The notes: generated by a model not told the origin, from the letters alone. Counted from the first letter of the stretch, positions 23,989 to 36,789 are shown. The stretch is 64,000 nt of DNA from Warburgia ugandensis (GCA_035236585.1 CP141127.1:70785495-70849494), one strand, 5' to 3'. Translations and numbers: made by a program.

Positions 23989-24682
23989 TGTCAAGTGTTT
24001 AATTTTGGCTAAAAGACCCCTAGTTTAGCATTCAATTAGATCATCTAACCGTCCAAATTGCAAAATTTAGCTTGATTGACCATCCAAACCTTAATTTTCT
24101 TAAAATCAACGGTTAGATGATCATTAGAGCTTATTAGAGGATTAATGTACAGTTTTGATGATTCTAATTTAGTCTTTTATTAATGTACGGTTTTGATGAT
24201 CCTTCTCCTCCGATCTTCTTCTTCGTTGGAGTTCTAGTTTTTCTTAAAACCTAGATTTTTAATCAACTTCCCTTTTTGCCCTTGTTCTTTTAATTAAAAT
24301 TACATGTCTGTCCTTCTTCGTTAATTACATCTGCGTCCTCTTTTTATTTACATCTGTATCCCCATTTTATTTACATATGTGTCCCTATTCCATTTAAGCT
24401 TTATTTTATCCATTTTCTGACAATGTACTCAGGGACAATGCTATCCATGGACAATATAATTCAGGGATGTTTAATTGGTTTTATTTTATGTTTTCTGGAC
24501 TTGAAAGTTATATAAATTGCATCATTTGAATAAAGCTCAATAGTTAGGTTAGTTTTGTTATTTTCTTTTAGTTTTAAATAATTAAATTTTATTAAAAACT
24601 CCAATTAAAGCGAGTCCCTATAGGATCGACCCGTATTTGCATAACTATACTACAATAGTCCATGCACTTGTGGAGAACATCA
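23989..24682 (+). mobile_element. 3' LTR of element C, with large internal deletion
   Basis: It begins TGTCAAGTGTTTAATTTTGG and ends AACATCA. The middle, including TATA box and CT-rich tract, is missing. At the junction a 22-base segment is present twice (24141-24162 and 24179-24200, one mismatch), which looks like filler made during repair. Confidence 0.85.
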
Positions 24683-26487
24683 ATAGCAACCTTAGTATGA
24701 GGTTTGTTTTATCTGTTATGGTTCCACACATCCTACTACTTTGGACCCTTCAAGTTTTGTTTTTGTGAATATTTTTCGAAGCAAGTGAAATCAATGAGTG
24801 CACTCCGAAATTCTAGTGACAACTTTTATTTTGAAACTTACAATCCTAGATAAGCTAAGGATCCTAATTTTTCATGGTATTAGAATATTCATCAGGAAGG
24901 ATCATCTAAGATCTCCCCTAATCAACTTTTCCCTAAAGCCCTAGTTCCAAAGCAAACTATGCCACAATAGTTGTTTCCTCCTCTATAGAAGGCATAATCT
25001 TTAGATAAGAGCCTTAGTCTGTTTATGCAAAGCACTTTAGAATTTTAAAATGATTCAAATCAAACTATGCAGACCCACTCGTAGTCTATTATGAAGTTAG
25101 AGTACCAAATGGGTTAGATAGCTACTGCACTTATAGAAAGGGAAAACAAAACAAAACAAGAGGATAATAAGAAGCTCATCAACACTCTGGCAGGGATAGT
25201 GATGACATCATACTCTAAAGATCCTTATGAGATAGAGAGTCTAATGACTACACCATCCCTACCCTCTTTTAGCAATGCTCCTCCCAAGGCATGTCTCGCT
25301 CATTTCAGTTTTGATATAGAGACCTCCATTGATTAAGTGAATGATTTACAGGATATCATACCTTTAAGAACTTCTAAATGAAAAACTTGAGTAGGACCTT
25401 TTACATTTCAAAAGATAGCATTTGAGCCACTTATGGAAGAACCACCCAATCTGGATCTAACACCTATCCCAGATATTGCACCATGAGAAAACATAGGCTC
25501 ATCTAATCCCTTCCCTGTTACCGATGCCTCAAATTGTAATGTAGAATCAGAAGGAGAGCCAATTGATGTTCTGGCCAAATCAGAAGGAGAGCCCTAGTTG
25601 TTTCCTCCAGAAGGAGAGCCCTGGTTCCAAAGCAAACTATGCCACAATAGTTGTTTCCTCCACTATAGAGGGCATAATCTTTAGATAAGAGCCTTAGTCT
25701 ATTTATGCAAAGCACTTTAGAATTTTAAAATGATACAAAACAAACTATGCAGACCCACTCGTAGTCTATTATGAAGTTAGAGTACCAAATGGGTTAGATA
25801 GCTACTGCACTTATAGAAAGGGAAAATAAAACATAATAAGAGGATAATAAGAAGCTCATCAACACTCTGGCAAGGATAGTGATGACATCATACTCTAAAG
25901 ATCCTTATGAGATAGAGAGTCTAATGACTACACCATCCCTACCCTCTTTTAGCAATGCTACTCCCAAGGCATGTCTTGGTCATTTCAATTTTGATATAGA
26001 GACCTCCATTGATTAAGTGAATGATTTATCGGATACTATACCTTTAAGAACTTCTAAATGAAAAACTCGAGTGGGACCTTTTACATTTCAGAAGATAGCA
26101 TTTGAGCCACTTATGGAAGAACCACCCAATCTAGATCTAACACCTATCCCAAATATTGCACCATGAGAAAACATAGGCTCGTCTAATCCCTTGCCTATTA
26201 CCGATGCCTCAAATTGTAATGTAGAATCAAAAGGAGAGGCAATTGATGTTCTGGCCAAACATCAACTAGCTCTAGGGAATATTGAGGATTTAATCCTCAC
26301 TATTTCTCTACATTAAGAGGGACATAAACAACTTTTTAGGGAAATACAAAGTCAGCTTAACCCCATTATTCAAGATGATGTAAGAGATTTTCAGCTTTTT
26401 AATGTTGGTATTTACTATCCTCACTCTAAGAAAACTTAGGATAGTTCATATTTAGTTGGTCCCAAGAAAATTTCTACCACAATAGTA
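24683..26487 (+). pseudogene. Element A: gag C-terminus, linker and start of RT, decayed
   Basis: After element C the gag-like part of A continues. It has FETYNPR near 24830, LEYQMGQIATALIERENK near 25100 and FDIETSID near 25316. Next come the linker EPLMEEPPNLDLTPIPDIAP (25430) and ALGNIEDL (26270). A degraded RT entry follows near 26370-26460, with residues resembling DVRDFQLFNVGIYYP. Protease is not seen between gag and linker. Many stops interrupt it. A 680-bp tandem duplication lies within. The element is cut at 26487 by a short LTR-like piece and never reaches a 3' LTR in the window. Confidence 0.6.
24944..26260 (+). repeat. Tandem duplication, period 680 bp, in element A
   Basis: The segment from GTTCCAAAGCAAACTATGCC (24944) to TTGATGTTCTGGCCAAA (25580) is repeated from 25624 to 26260 with few differences. 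The junction at 25581-25623 contains three short copies of AGAAGGAGAGCC, so the duplication arose with local slippage. It is younger than the general decay of A, because stops such as GATTAAGTGAATG are shared by both copies. Confidence 0.9.
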
Positions 26488-26708
26488 TGAGATGTTCTTA
26501 CACTATTACCTCCACATATCATAGAATGGTAGGCTTTGACAATTCTAAGAGTTTAGTCCCACATTCCTGGGGAGAATAAGTCTAGGTTGGTTATAAGGGT
26601 CTACATATATCCAATGGTAACAACCTATTTTCCTATGGGGAAGAGTAAAATAGAGAAGCTTTAGCTAGAGCAGTCAATATTGTTATTGTAAGAGCTGAGG
26701 CCATTACA
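26488..26708 (+). mobile_element. Short LTR-like fragment (TRIM-like or chromovirus 5' LTR)
   Basis: It begins TGAGATGTTCTTACAC and ends CCATTACA, followed by ATATCAGAGC, which resembles the tRNA-Met primer site TGGTATCAGAGC. It contains TTTAGTCCCACATTC, GGTTATAAGGGTCT and a CAATATTGTTATTG block. The same kind of blocks occurs in the TRIM-like solo LTR at 45615-45935. It could be the 5' LTR of element D, but it does not resemble the sequence that follows D at 44089, so it may be a separate insertion. Confidence 0.45.
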
Positions 26709-27289
26709 ATATCAGAGCACATGCCATACTGATCACAACTAGAATCATGAGAGGATCAATGTGTCAACACATGGGAGATTAAGTTCTAGGTTTAATTAGG
26801 GAGTTAGCTACCACAATTAGTAAAGAAGTCTCATTGGAATCTTGGTTATTGTTAGATGTCGCCACAGAGACGCAATGCTGGCTTTCTATCTCCACTTGAT
26901 GTGAAAGCAACTTAGGGCAGCAGTAGGGCCCAAGGTGATCCAGTCGATGAGGTGGTTGACCTCCTATTGCAGAGGATAACTCGAAGGTTGTCAGCCTCAA
27001 CCAGTACTTCTGCTACAGATAAAGTTTTAGACTCAGAGGGAGATGGGTGTCCCCTAGCAAACAACCTTCTTGAGAGGTTTAGATGGTGTGCTAGAGGTGT
27101 TAACGTCATTGTCCAGGATGATATTGTTCAAGATCATGTCACACTGTTTTGCTTGTGGCCACTAATATGGGATGAGATTGTCCTAGAGTCATTGGAGTGG
27201 GATTACCTCAATAAGATTAGGTACAAGATCAGGCACCTCAACTGACTAGGCACCCAAGAGTCAGGGGCAAGTGTTCATCTAACTATTGA
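26709..27289 (+). other. Degraded region before the element D protease
   Basis: About 580 bases between the LTR-like fragment and the protease of D. A complete Tekay gag would need about twice this length, and no zinc knuckle is seen. A 97-codon open frame (26952-27245) shows no motif I recognise. Probably a truncated gag. Confidence 0.35.
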
Positions 27290-29611
27290 CTAGGCTCATG
27301 CATCTAGCGTTGTAGTGGAAGGCACTCTTCTTGTTATAGACAGATTTTCACGTGTGCTTATTGATCTTGGATCCACTCATTCCTTTATCTTGCATACTTT
27401 TACTGCATGCTTGGATGTTTCTTTGAGTATACTGGGATTTCTATGAGAGGTTAGCAAGCTAATGGGTGGACCAGTAATAGTACAGGAGTTTGTCTAGTGC
27501 GTACTTATGATTTTCTCAAGCAAGAGTCTGAGCGTAGATCTCATTGTGCTGAGCATGACCAATTTTGATCTTATATTGGGCATGGACTAGTTAGCAAGCA
27601 TGAGCTCTAATTGATTACAAGAAGAAGCAAGTTACATTGTGTGCCTAAGATAGAGAGCCACTATGTTTTCAAGGGAGATTAGATGGAGTAGGAGTGAGTA
27701 CTGTCTTAGCGAGTAGAGTGGTATGTATTTTATCTAGTGGTTGTTAGGATTATCTGGCCTATGTGGAGGCCCAGGAGGAGGTGATTCCACGCATTAAGGA
27801 GATTGATGTGGTGCATGATTTTAGGGATGTGTTTCTAGATGAGTTGACAAGATTGTCAATCAGTAAGCAGATGGAGTTCACCATCAAGTTGTTGACTAAA
27901 GTGACTCCTATCTCCAAAGCTCATTATCACATGGCTGCAACAAAACTAAAAGAGCTAAAGGTGCAATTGCAAAAGCTGCTATATTAGGGCTTCATACATC
28001 CTAGTGTTTCAATGTGGGGAGCTCCAATCCTATTTGTTAAGGAGGATAGTTCCCTAAGGTTGTGCGTGGATTATAGGATATTGAATGGGGTGATAGTGAA
28101 GAATAAGTGCCCACTTCCCTATTTTGACAATTTATTCAACCAGTTACAATCAACCAAACTTCTCTAAGATTGACTTGAGGAATGGATACTATCAGTTGAG
28201 GATTTTGGATGAGGATATCTCTAAGATTGCATTCAAGACTCGATATGACTGCTATGAGTTTTTGGTGATGCCATTATAGTTGACGAATGCACCAGTAACA
28301 TTCATGGACTTAATGAATAGAGCTTTCAAAGACTATCTGTACAAGCTCATAATCATATTTGTTGATGATATACTCATTTACTCCAGCAGTGTTGAGGAGC
28401 ACAGAGAGCACTTGAGGACTGTCTTGGACATTGCTACAAGTGCATCAATTGTATGCCAAGTTCTCAAAGTGTGAGTTCTAGTTGGATCAGGTGCACTTCC
28501 TTAGACATGCCATATCTAAGGATGGTGTTGCGTTGGATCAACAAAAGGTAGAGGCAATGGTTAGTTGGGGGCAACCCAAGACTATGACTGAGGTACACAG
28601 TTTACTAGGTTAGGAAGGCTATTACATGTGATTTTTTAAGAAATTTTCTTATACTGCACAGCCTTTGATGGCCCTATCTAGAAATGACCAAAAGTTTATT
28701 TGGACTAACAATTGTCAAAGGAGCTTCTAGGAGTTGAAGAGGAAGCTTATCTCTGCAACATAGTTATCTCTCCCATAGGGTAGTGATAGCTTCGTAGTGT
28801 GTAGTGACGCCTTAAGACAGGGCCTAGGGTGTGTTCTCATGAAGCATAGCAAAGTTATAGCATATGATTCAAGACATTTGAAGAAGCACGAGCAGAACTA
28901 GCCCAAACATTACTTGGAGCTAGCCATTGTGGTTTTCCCTTGAAGGTTAGTCAGAACTATTTATATGGAGAGAGGTTTGGTGCCTTCATAGATCACAAAA
29001 GCCTCAAGTACTTGATCACTCAAAGCATCCTCAACATGAGGCAAAGATGTTGGCTTAAGTACATGAAGGATTTCAACTTCACCATATAGTACCACCAGGG
29101 CAAGGCTAATGTACGTTAATGCCCTTGGTAGGAAGTCGAGAGGCATGATCACCAACCTCACTGTTCAATCGACCTTCCTAGATCAAATCTTATAAGCAAA
29201 ACAATCATGTAGTGAGACATAAGCATTGTGTGGTAGAGAGGGTTTTGTGAAGGGCGCCAATGGCCAAGTCAAATTCCAAGGTAGATTGGTTGTGCTAACC
29301 ATTTTAGGTTTGAGGCAGGAGCTGTTGAGGGCAACTCATCATTCTAAGTTCACCATGCACCCAAGAGGTACAAAGATGTACCATTATCTAAGGAGACAGT
29401 TCCAATGGCAAGGTATGGAGAAGGATATCAGCAAGTGTGTAGCTTGGTGTACTAAATGCCAAAGGGTGAAGGAAGAGCATCAAAGGCCCGCAAGTTTACT
29501 ACAAACTCTAGAGCTTCTAGTTGGAAGCGGGACCACACTACGATGGATTTTGTGATCGGGTTACCCAGGACATCCAGCGGATGAAATGCAATTTGGGTTA
29601 TAGTGGAACAA
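27290..29611 (+). pseudogene. pol: Element D pol, first part (Tekay-type chromovirus): PR, RT, RNase H, IN start
   Basis: Polyprotein of a Ty3/gypsy chromovirus. Protease: VVEGTLLVIDRFSRVLIDLG then STHSFI (about 27310-27400). RT: VVHDFRDVFLDEL, FTIKLLTKVTPISKAHYHMA (27790-27940), a degraded IDYR region near 28070, then [15 protein letters not shown] and the catalytic box [21 protein letters not shown] (28280-28410, FVDD for YVDD). RNase H: FVVCSDALRQGLGCVLMKHS (28793) and HYLELAIVV. Integrase zinc domain: HPRGTKMYHYLRRQFQWQGM with CTKCQRVKEEHQRP (29350-29500), then the first catalytic Asp in TMDFV (29540). Stops and shifts are frequent. Element E interrupts integrase at 29612, and the frame resumes at 43131. 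Confidence 0.85.
29607..29611 (+). repeat. Probable target-site duplication of element E, left copy
   Basis: AACAA directly before the TG of the left LTR. AACAA also occurs at 43126-43130, overlapping the inverted LTR tip by four bases. Integrase of D reads on in register from 29611 to 43131. Confidence 0.55.
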
Positions 29612-31730
29612 TGTTAAGTGTTCAATTTTGGTCAAAATACCCCTAATTTAGCATTCAATTAAATCATCTAACTGATCAAATTTGTAATTTTTAGCTTAAT
29701 TTTGATTCTAGCCCCAATTGATCATCCGACCATTGATTTGTCAAAATTAATGGTCAAGTGATCATCAGAGCTAATCAGAGGTATAATGTATAGTTTAGAT
29801 TACTCTAATTTGGTCTTATGTTTTGTAGATTAACCAGAAGAAGCTAGGATAGCTCAAATAAAAAGTTAATGGTGCAGATTATCCAAGGGGCATTGAATGA
29901 ACTAGATCACTCATAACGCAAGATTGGATGGTTTCTCTAAAAAAAGAGTTCTAATAAGGAAAGGAGATCATGGATAAGATTCAAAGAAATTAAAGTTTCC
30001 AAGGAGGAAATTAACTCCCCACCATAAGGAAAAGATAAGGAAAGTGGGGGAGAATGTAATTAGAAGGGGGAAGGCTTTGTAAGAGTGAAACCGTGGGAGT
30101 CTTGGGAAGTTCTTTCATTTAGTTTTTATTTTTCCATTGCTTGCCTCTGTCCCTTCATTGTTTTGTTTGTTTTAGTGTTGTTCCTTTCTCTTCCATACCT
30201 CCCTTAGTTCACCACAGTCTATTGTTTTTTTGTTTTCCATTCATCATCCCTTTATTTTATTTACCTCACCATGCACGACGCCCATACCTCCCATCATTTT
30301 CTCCTTCGCAGTCAAACCCGCACTCACTTTCCCTCTCTTAATCTCTCTTTATTCTGCCACACAGACCCAAACAACCTCCCCTCTCACTCTCCACACACCA
30401 CCATCTCTCATTCTTCTCCTTCCTTCCTAGTTTGCTCCACTCCCTCCACCGGCACTCTCTTCCCCTTTACCCAATTCCCTTCCTAATCAATCATCCCTTC
30501 TCTGCCTTCTTCTCCACTAGCATAGTCAACCCAGTTCCCCCTCTATTCTTCTCTATTCATCGTCGCTTTTTCATCACCAGCACCTATCTTTTTCATCGTA
30601 CCCAGCACCAGGTCATCTTGCATTGCCCAAATTCCTATCCAAGCCGGCACCAATGTTTTTGGTACCCTTTATTTCCCATTGCTTGTCACATTCCACTAGT
30701 CACCCCCTCTCCTCAGCTACTGCCTAGGCGATGCCCAAACCATCTCCTTCTTTCTTCAACACTTGAGCTCTGTTAACCACCACCCAACAGTACCAGCCTC
30801 TCACCTCTGCTAGTCAACTCCCTCATCATCGCATCCACATCTGGCGTCCCGACACCCCAAACCGAGTACTCCTCCACTGTCATCTTTTAAAGCTAGCACC
30901 ATCCACTAACATCCCCCTCTTTCTTCACCACTCCAAATGCCCAATTCTCCTCCTCCTCCAGCATTCCACCTCCCCCTCCATCAAGTTTACTCTTTCCCTG
31001 TTTCTTTTTTTTATTATTAGATTCTTTGAGATTCCATTTTTGCCCATTGCATATCTAATTTAATTTTAGTCGTGTCCCCTTTTTAATTACATCTATGTCC
31101 CTAATGCTATTCTAGTTTTATTTTGTTTATGTTTTGTTATCCAAGAATTGCATAATTTGAACTGATTTAATTAAGGCTTAACCTATTCAATGGGTTAGCC
31201 TTAACAACCAAGATTTCTCTGTTTCACCTCGGTTTCTTATCACATTTTCAATTAAATTTTAGACATCATTCTTAGGACATCCCTTAGCTTAATTAACATC
31301 TTTGATCTTTAATCTTAAATCCAGAAAGTGATATAGATTGTCTCAATCCCAAAATCCTTATTTGGCCTAGATCTTTAAGATTTTGAGGAATCTGCCTAAT
31401 CCAACAATTGAATCCTTAATTAGAAGCACCATAAAGAAATTGATGAATGTTGATAGAAGTTTATGAGACTAGATTTCAAGAAATTAACATTGCCCAAGCT
31501 GGGGAAGTAGATTTTTCTTGTTTCTTTAGTTAAATTTCTTTCTTTTTTACTTGGACCTCCATAATTTTCATTAATTAGATATATCTAAAGTTTGATTGCA
31601 CTTTTAATTAATTTTTATTTTTAAACAATTAAATTTTACTTAAACCAAAATTCTTAAAGCGAGTCCTTATGGGATTGACCCATACTTGCATATGCTACAC
31701 TACAATAGCCCGTGCACTTATGATAAAATA
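29612..31730 (+). mobile_element. 5' LTR of element E
   Basis: It begins TGTTAAGTGTTCAATTTTGG. A CT-rich tract at about 30130-31010 yields false open frames. The right end has AAAGCGAGTCCTTATGGGAT and CGTGCACTTATG. The likely TATA box is mutated here (CTTTGTAAGAG near 30075), while the 3' LTR keeps CTTTATAAGAG (41537-41547). Confidence 0.85.
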
Positions 31731-31739
31731 ACAAGTTTT

Positions 31740-31757
31740 TAAAGTCGTTGTCGGAGA
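31740..31757 (+). other. Primer-binding site of element E, strongly degenerate
   Basis: TAAAGTCGTTGTCGGAGA keeps 12 of 18 positions of the tRNA-Asp site. Its place, directly after ACAAGTTTT, supports the call. Confidence 0.6.
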
Positions 31758-32494
31758 CCAGCAATGGAGTTTTCATAAAATTTAATTAAAATTTTAAAAA
31801 ATTCAACACAAAATCAAAAAATTTAGGAATTGCATTGTTTTAGAATTTTAGGCATTTTAAGGTATTTGTTTCAATTTTCTTAATGCATAATCACCATGTT
31901 TCTTAAATTTGGTACTTATTTCTATTTTTCTTTTTCAGGAAATAGGAAAGTAGAGGAAATTGGCAAGTGAATCTTCATCAAATAAATAGAAATTTTCCTA
32001 CTTTCTTAGAATACGAATTTTCTTTTCTTTGAGTGAATCTTGTAGTGAGGCCCCTTTCTAATTTGTAATTTCCATTTTAATTTTAAAAGGGTTGTATAAT
32101 ACAGGGCAAGTGTGGGATAAGGTGGTCCACGCTTGATCTTCATCAGAAACCCACTATAAGTACCCCTCACAGCTTTTATTTTCTAGATTAGAGTTTGCAT
32201 TTAGAATAATTTTTTATTTTTTATAGAATAATTGCATATAGAATGCATATTTGATAATTTTTGCATTTTCAGGGTTTTGCATTAGTTTACTATTTTAATT
32301 GCATTTTTAGGGCATGTTTATTACTTTAAGGTGATATATATGTTGATCAAACTACCATGAAGTGACAAAATTAATTAATAAGGGCACCCAACCCCTATAA
32401 GATGTTGGATTTCATCACCACTTCTTGGCCACCTAGGATAATCACCACAAGCATGCAACCCTACCTTTCAAATTAACCTAAAATCAATTAAAAG
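31758..32494 (+). other. Leader of element E, first part
   Basis: Non-coding leader with GTAGTGAGGCCCC (32042), GTGTGGGATAAGGTGG (32110) and AAGGTGATATATATG (32327). It breaks at 32494 with AAAAG, the left target duplication of F, and resumes at 37254. Confidence 0.7.
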
Positions 32495-33052
32495 CATAAC
32501 ACCCCTAACTTTTGTAATGAAATTGAGAATTTCAAGGAAAATTAGGCTGGAATATTAGGGTTATTAAAATGCACTTCTCATAGAAGTACAATCAAAGGAT
32601 AAGACATGTATAATTGAAAACATACTTAACGAACCCTTCCGAATGACTATAAGTACGACAAATTCTGAATTTGGATGAAAATCCTTATTTTTCAACATTT
32701 TTATGAACAAAAGGGAAAAATGGTAATTTTACTCATAATCAAGGCCTAAGACATAAAAATTTGGGATGTACTTGGAAATACAAATCCATCACCACTAAGT
32801 ACGCTCAATTTCAAGTTCATGTGAATAAACCCTATTTTTCTCCATAAAGGGCAAAATGGTCTTTTCACACTACGTAGGGCCCATAAGAGACCCACAAAGG
32901 AATCCAATGGCCAAAGCATGTGTAATCATGAGTCAAACCACTACCACCTACTAGTGAAGAAGGAGGTGGTAGTGGGAATCCAATGAATATTGAATAATAA
33001 AAAGAATAAAATATAATAATTACACATAATCACAAAAAACACTCAAAATGCC

Positions 33053-33060
33053 TATAAATA
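33053..33060 (+). promoter_or_regulatory. Predicted TATA box in LTR F
   Basis: TATAAATA, about 120 bases upstream of a CT-rich tract that resembles the transcribed leader of plant gypsy LTRs. Confidence 0.5.
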
Positions 33061-33173
33061 CCTCAGAAAAAAAAATTCCCAAAAATATTCAAAAAATTCA
33101 ACACAAAATTCCCTAGCCTCCCCCAAAATTTCAACTCAAAACTCCTCCCCCTTCTCTCTCTTTTCTTCATTCT

Positions 33174-33175
<2 letters not shown>

Positions 33176-33232
<57 letters not shown>
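33176..33232 (+). repeat. (CT)n microsatellite in LTR F
   Basis: About 57 bases of uninterrupted CT repeat. Confidence 0.97.
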
Positions 33233-33235
<3 letters not shown>

Positions 33236-35269
33236 AATTTAATTAGGCACTTTGTTCCAAGTTGAATCTCACAAACCCCACCGTCCATGCAATCCTAGAC
33301 TCCCTTCTCTAAAAAAAACCCCAAATCAATTTTAAGATACAATGGTAAAATCAATGAAAAATCACAAAACAAGGGACTATCAGGCTATATTATCATCAAT
33401 AGGTATTTTTCTCAAATTGGACTTCAAATCTAAGTTGTTTCTCTAATCAGGTAGGTGGAACCACTTCCTAAATTTATTTAATGTTGTTTTATGAAATTTT
33501 TTATTTTTCTGTAATTAGGTTTGGGTTAAAATTTGTAAAAATAAAGGACCAGAACCCTTCAATTCTAGATGATGGAGGGCTCAAATGGAAAATCTGAGCC
33601 ATCCAATCGATCCAGAAGGGTCCAAAACCTTTAAGGTAGAAGTTTCAACAAATTTTATAGAGTTTTGAGCCCTTAATTGTAAAGGAATTGATTGACAGTC
33701 CAAGCAAACTGTCTAATCTTCCCCAAGAGGATCGACTCCTGGGACACCACACAAAAATGCGCCCTGCAAGAGCATTTCCTCATGCATGCACTATGTGCGA
33801 AGCCATCCTAACAAAACAGCCGCGCGATAGCGCCAATCCCAGGGGGAATGCATCACGAGTGCGTCCCGATGACAGGCACATGTGACCGGCTTACTCTGCT
33901 TGATTGATCTGGACCGTTAGTTCTGTTAGGCCTAGATCAAATCTAGACCATAGGAACGATTGTGAACTTCACAGTCTAATTGTGGAGTCGTCTGAACTCC
34001 AAATTTAGATAAAAAAAGTTTCTATAGAATCCTTGTCATGTGTATTAGCTACTGAACTCATAATCTTTATATTTTTAATTGAATTTAATTGTAAAAATTA
34101 CTAAAATTCGTTCCAACAGTGTTTGATCATGATTAAGATGATCTCAAATTGGAGATCTGAATTGATGGTTGAGTTCAGGAGGTCCCAAAACCTTAGGGAC
34201 CATGATCATACTAAAATTTATAGGTTCCTAGATTAAGTAAATCAACAAAAACAGTAAGATTAAAATTCAACCCTTAAAATGGGCTAAAATCTTAAAATCC
34301 CAATTCTAATCTCAATTGAACTCCAAATTGAGATCGACAAGTTGTGTTGGATTCCTTGTGAAGAGTAAAACATATTGAACTTAGAAATTTTATATTTTGA
34401 TGCATGTAAAATTCTGTTAATAAAGAAAAGTGTTACTAATTCTTATGATTGGTAAAATTTGGAATGATCAAACCATATAATTATGATCCATTGATGATCT
34501 TGTGACTTTAAATCATGGAATCAATTATAATTAACTGATCTATGTTTAATTAAGAGATCTAGCCTTAAAAAGTAGTAAGATTCATAAAAAAATGAATCGT
34601 AATCTCCTTGAACAAGTTGATCAAGGATTATTGGACAGTATGGACATGTTTTAATGATGATATGAAGTGAATATCATATGGAATTATGGATTGGATGATG
34701 ATGATCTGGGATAGATCAATATCTATACCCTTAAATTGGATAAAAGGACTTAAGATCTTCTTGATCAGGTGGATCAAGAAAGATTAAATCATTGGGTGAG
34801 ATGCATCAATGATCTAATAATGAAATCACATTAAGAAGATATATTAGATCTAAAGGAAAATGAAAAGATCAAGATCTAAACCCTAAAAGAGATGAAAGAT
34901 GAATAATGACCATTGGATCATGATGAATAGTTAAGGCATGTTAGATTTTCATTTGAATTATTAAATGTTATTATAATTATCATTTATTTCTTAGTAGATT
35001 TAAATTTATTTATTTATTTATGCTTTAATGTTTATGTTATGAAAATTACCTCGAAAATGTAATTAAATCAAATTAGAGTTGAAAGGACATTTACATGAAA
35101 TAAATGACATGGACTTAATGATAGTAAGGGCTATAGTTAGTAGGACAATATAAGGAATAGCATTTCCTTGGCCCAAATTAGGAGAATAATAAAACTCCAT
35201 GAATGACATTTAAATGTTCATGGATTTAATTAAAATTAATTAGAAAGTACTTACAGTTAAAATGCACAT

Positions 35270-35510
35270 GGGAACCTTATGAAAGGTTGAGCTAATGTCA
35301 CACTAGTAGATCATGGACATGGTGGTTAAGGGGGTTCTCTAATAGAGCCTCACTCTTCCCCCACCTTCCGTTGATGTTTGTGAGGTCTAAACGCCTCCTT
35401 TCATGGGGATTGAAGTAACCACTTTGTGTTCAACCATTCACCTAGTAAGCCTTAGCCAATTTGATATAAGAGAAGCTGTTTAGACTTAAGATAGAATAAG
35501 CTATCCTCAA
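35270..35510 (+). repeat. Athila-leader-like module inside LTR F
   Basis: CTAATAGAGCCTCACTCTT, then CCGTTGATGTTTGTGAGG, TCTAAACGCCTCCTT and AAGTAACCACTT match the order of blocks in the leaders of B (11220-11320), C (20305-20395), E (37345-37450) and G (50455-50560). F is otherwise unlike those elements. Confidence 0.7.
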
Positions 35511-36789
35511 TCAATAAAACATTAACTGGTTGAGTAATAATAATAAGAGCATAAAAGGTTAGTAAATTATCTAATCCCAATAAAAATTGTAAATAAGATA
35601 AGGAAGATCAAACAAGATTCAAGAGAGATCATGAAAGATCACAAACAAAAAGAAAAGAAATATAATGTAAATTGTAGTATTTTTCTATGATTTTACTTAT
35701 AATGTAGATTGCGAACTTAGAAGATTTGAAACCTTGATCATATATGGTTCAAGGAAAGATTAGGGCATCCCTCATAAAATAACCCCATGTAGAAAGAATA
35801 CTTGTCTGGAAAAATAACTTTATACGTATGGTTGACAAATGTATTAATCAAGATCATGATAGACAATATGGAGTTGAGATGTATGAATCAAGACCATGAT
35901 ACCACTTTGAGGTAGGTGGATGTACAAGAATGTATTAAGGATTCATGTGTATACATACATGATCTTTTGTCTAGAATTTTAGACCTTCAATCACATAATC
36001 CAACTAAGTGAACCAACCCCATGATCCAATTTAACTATCTAATTACCCAATTAAATGAGATGAAAGTAATGAGATGTGTAAACTAAGGAAACCCTAAGAA
36101 TAGGGCATAGAAGATATTCTAGCCTTAGTTAAATAGACACATCATTTGATATGTACAATGTATTTTACATACAAGTATGGTGGCTTGTGTTTGGGTTTTA
36201 CACAATCCTAGGATTGGGGATGCTATGCTAGGGAAGTTATGAGGGTTTGGCCACCCGCTTCCTAAAACTTATCTGATGGATACCATGCCCAAAGAGAGGC
36301 TAAATGTCTGGTGGGGCAATCATGGGAAGTTCGCCACTGTGACAACAAGGGTTCCCCCCATGCAAACCTAGATTTGCTATTTCCACAGTTGGTATCAGTG
36401 GATTATTATATAACTATCCAGGCACGTTGTACAGATTGAGACTGTGGCGTAGTAGTCCTAATGTATTTTGTATTGTGATGCTCATATGATAGGCATAGTG
36501 CAATGCCATGGCATGATGAGATGCCACTACATGAATTCCTGGAAAGAAAATCCCTGTACAAGAATTGGTTGAATATTGATCTTCTAAGTGGAAGTATAGC
36601 CAGGGGAAGGAACAAGTTTTGAGTAATTTTTACTATTTTAACTAATTTATCCTATACTACATAAATAACATATATACTCTATGTTGAGATAACTTGCAAG
36701 TAGATAACCATGATGGAATGATGACTAAGGTAGGTATTCTTACGTAAGTGAAGTAGTATATTTTTGTATCCCCTACCAAGCATAGCTTG

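Noticed and set aside
26952..27245. 97-codon open frame before the D protease
   Set aside because: As a standalone gene it has no support. It sits where a chromovirus gag should be but shows no recognisable gag motif, so it was described only as a degraded region.
30141..30776. Overlapping Pro/Ser/His-rich open frames
   Set aside because: CT-rich tract of the E 5' LTR. The 3' LTR shows similar but not matching frames at 41554-42453.
33688..33885. Possible small gene in a GC-richer patch of F
   Set aside because: 65 codons, no motif, no promoter or splice signals that stand out, and it lies inside a non-coding LTR.
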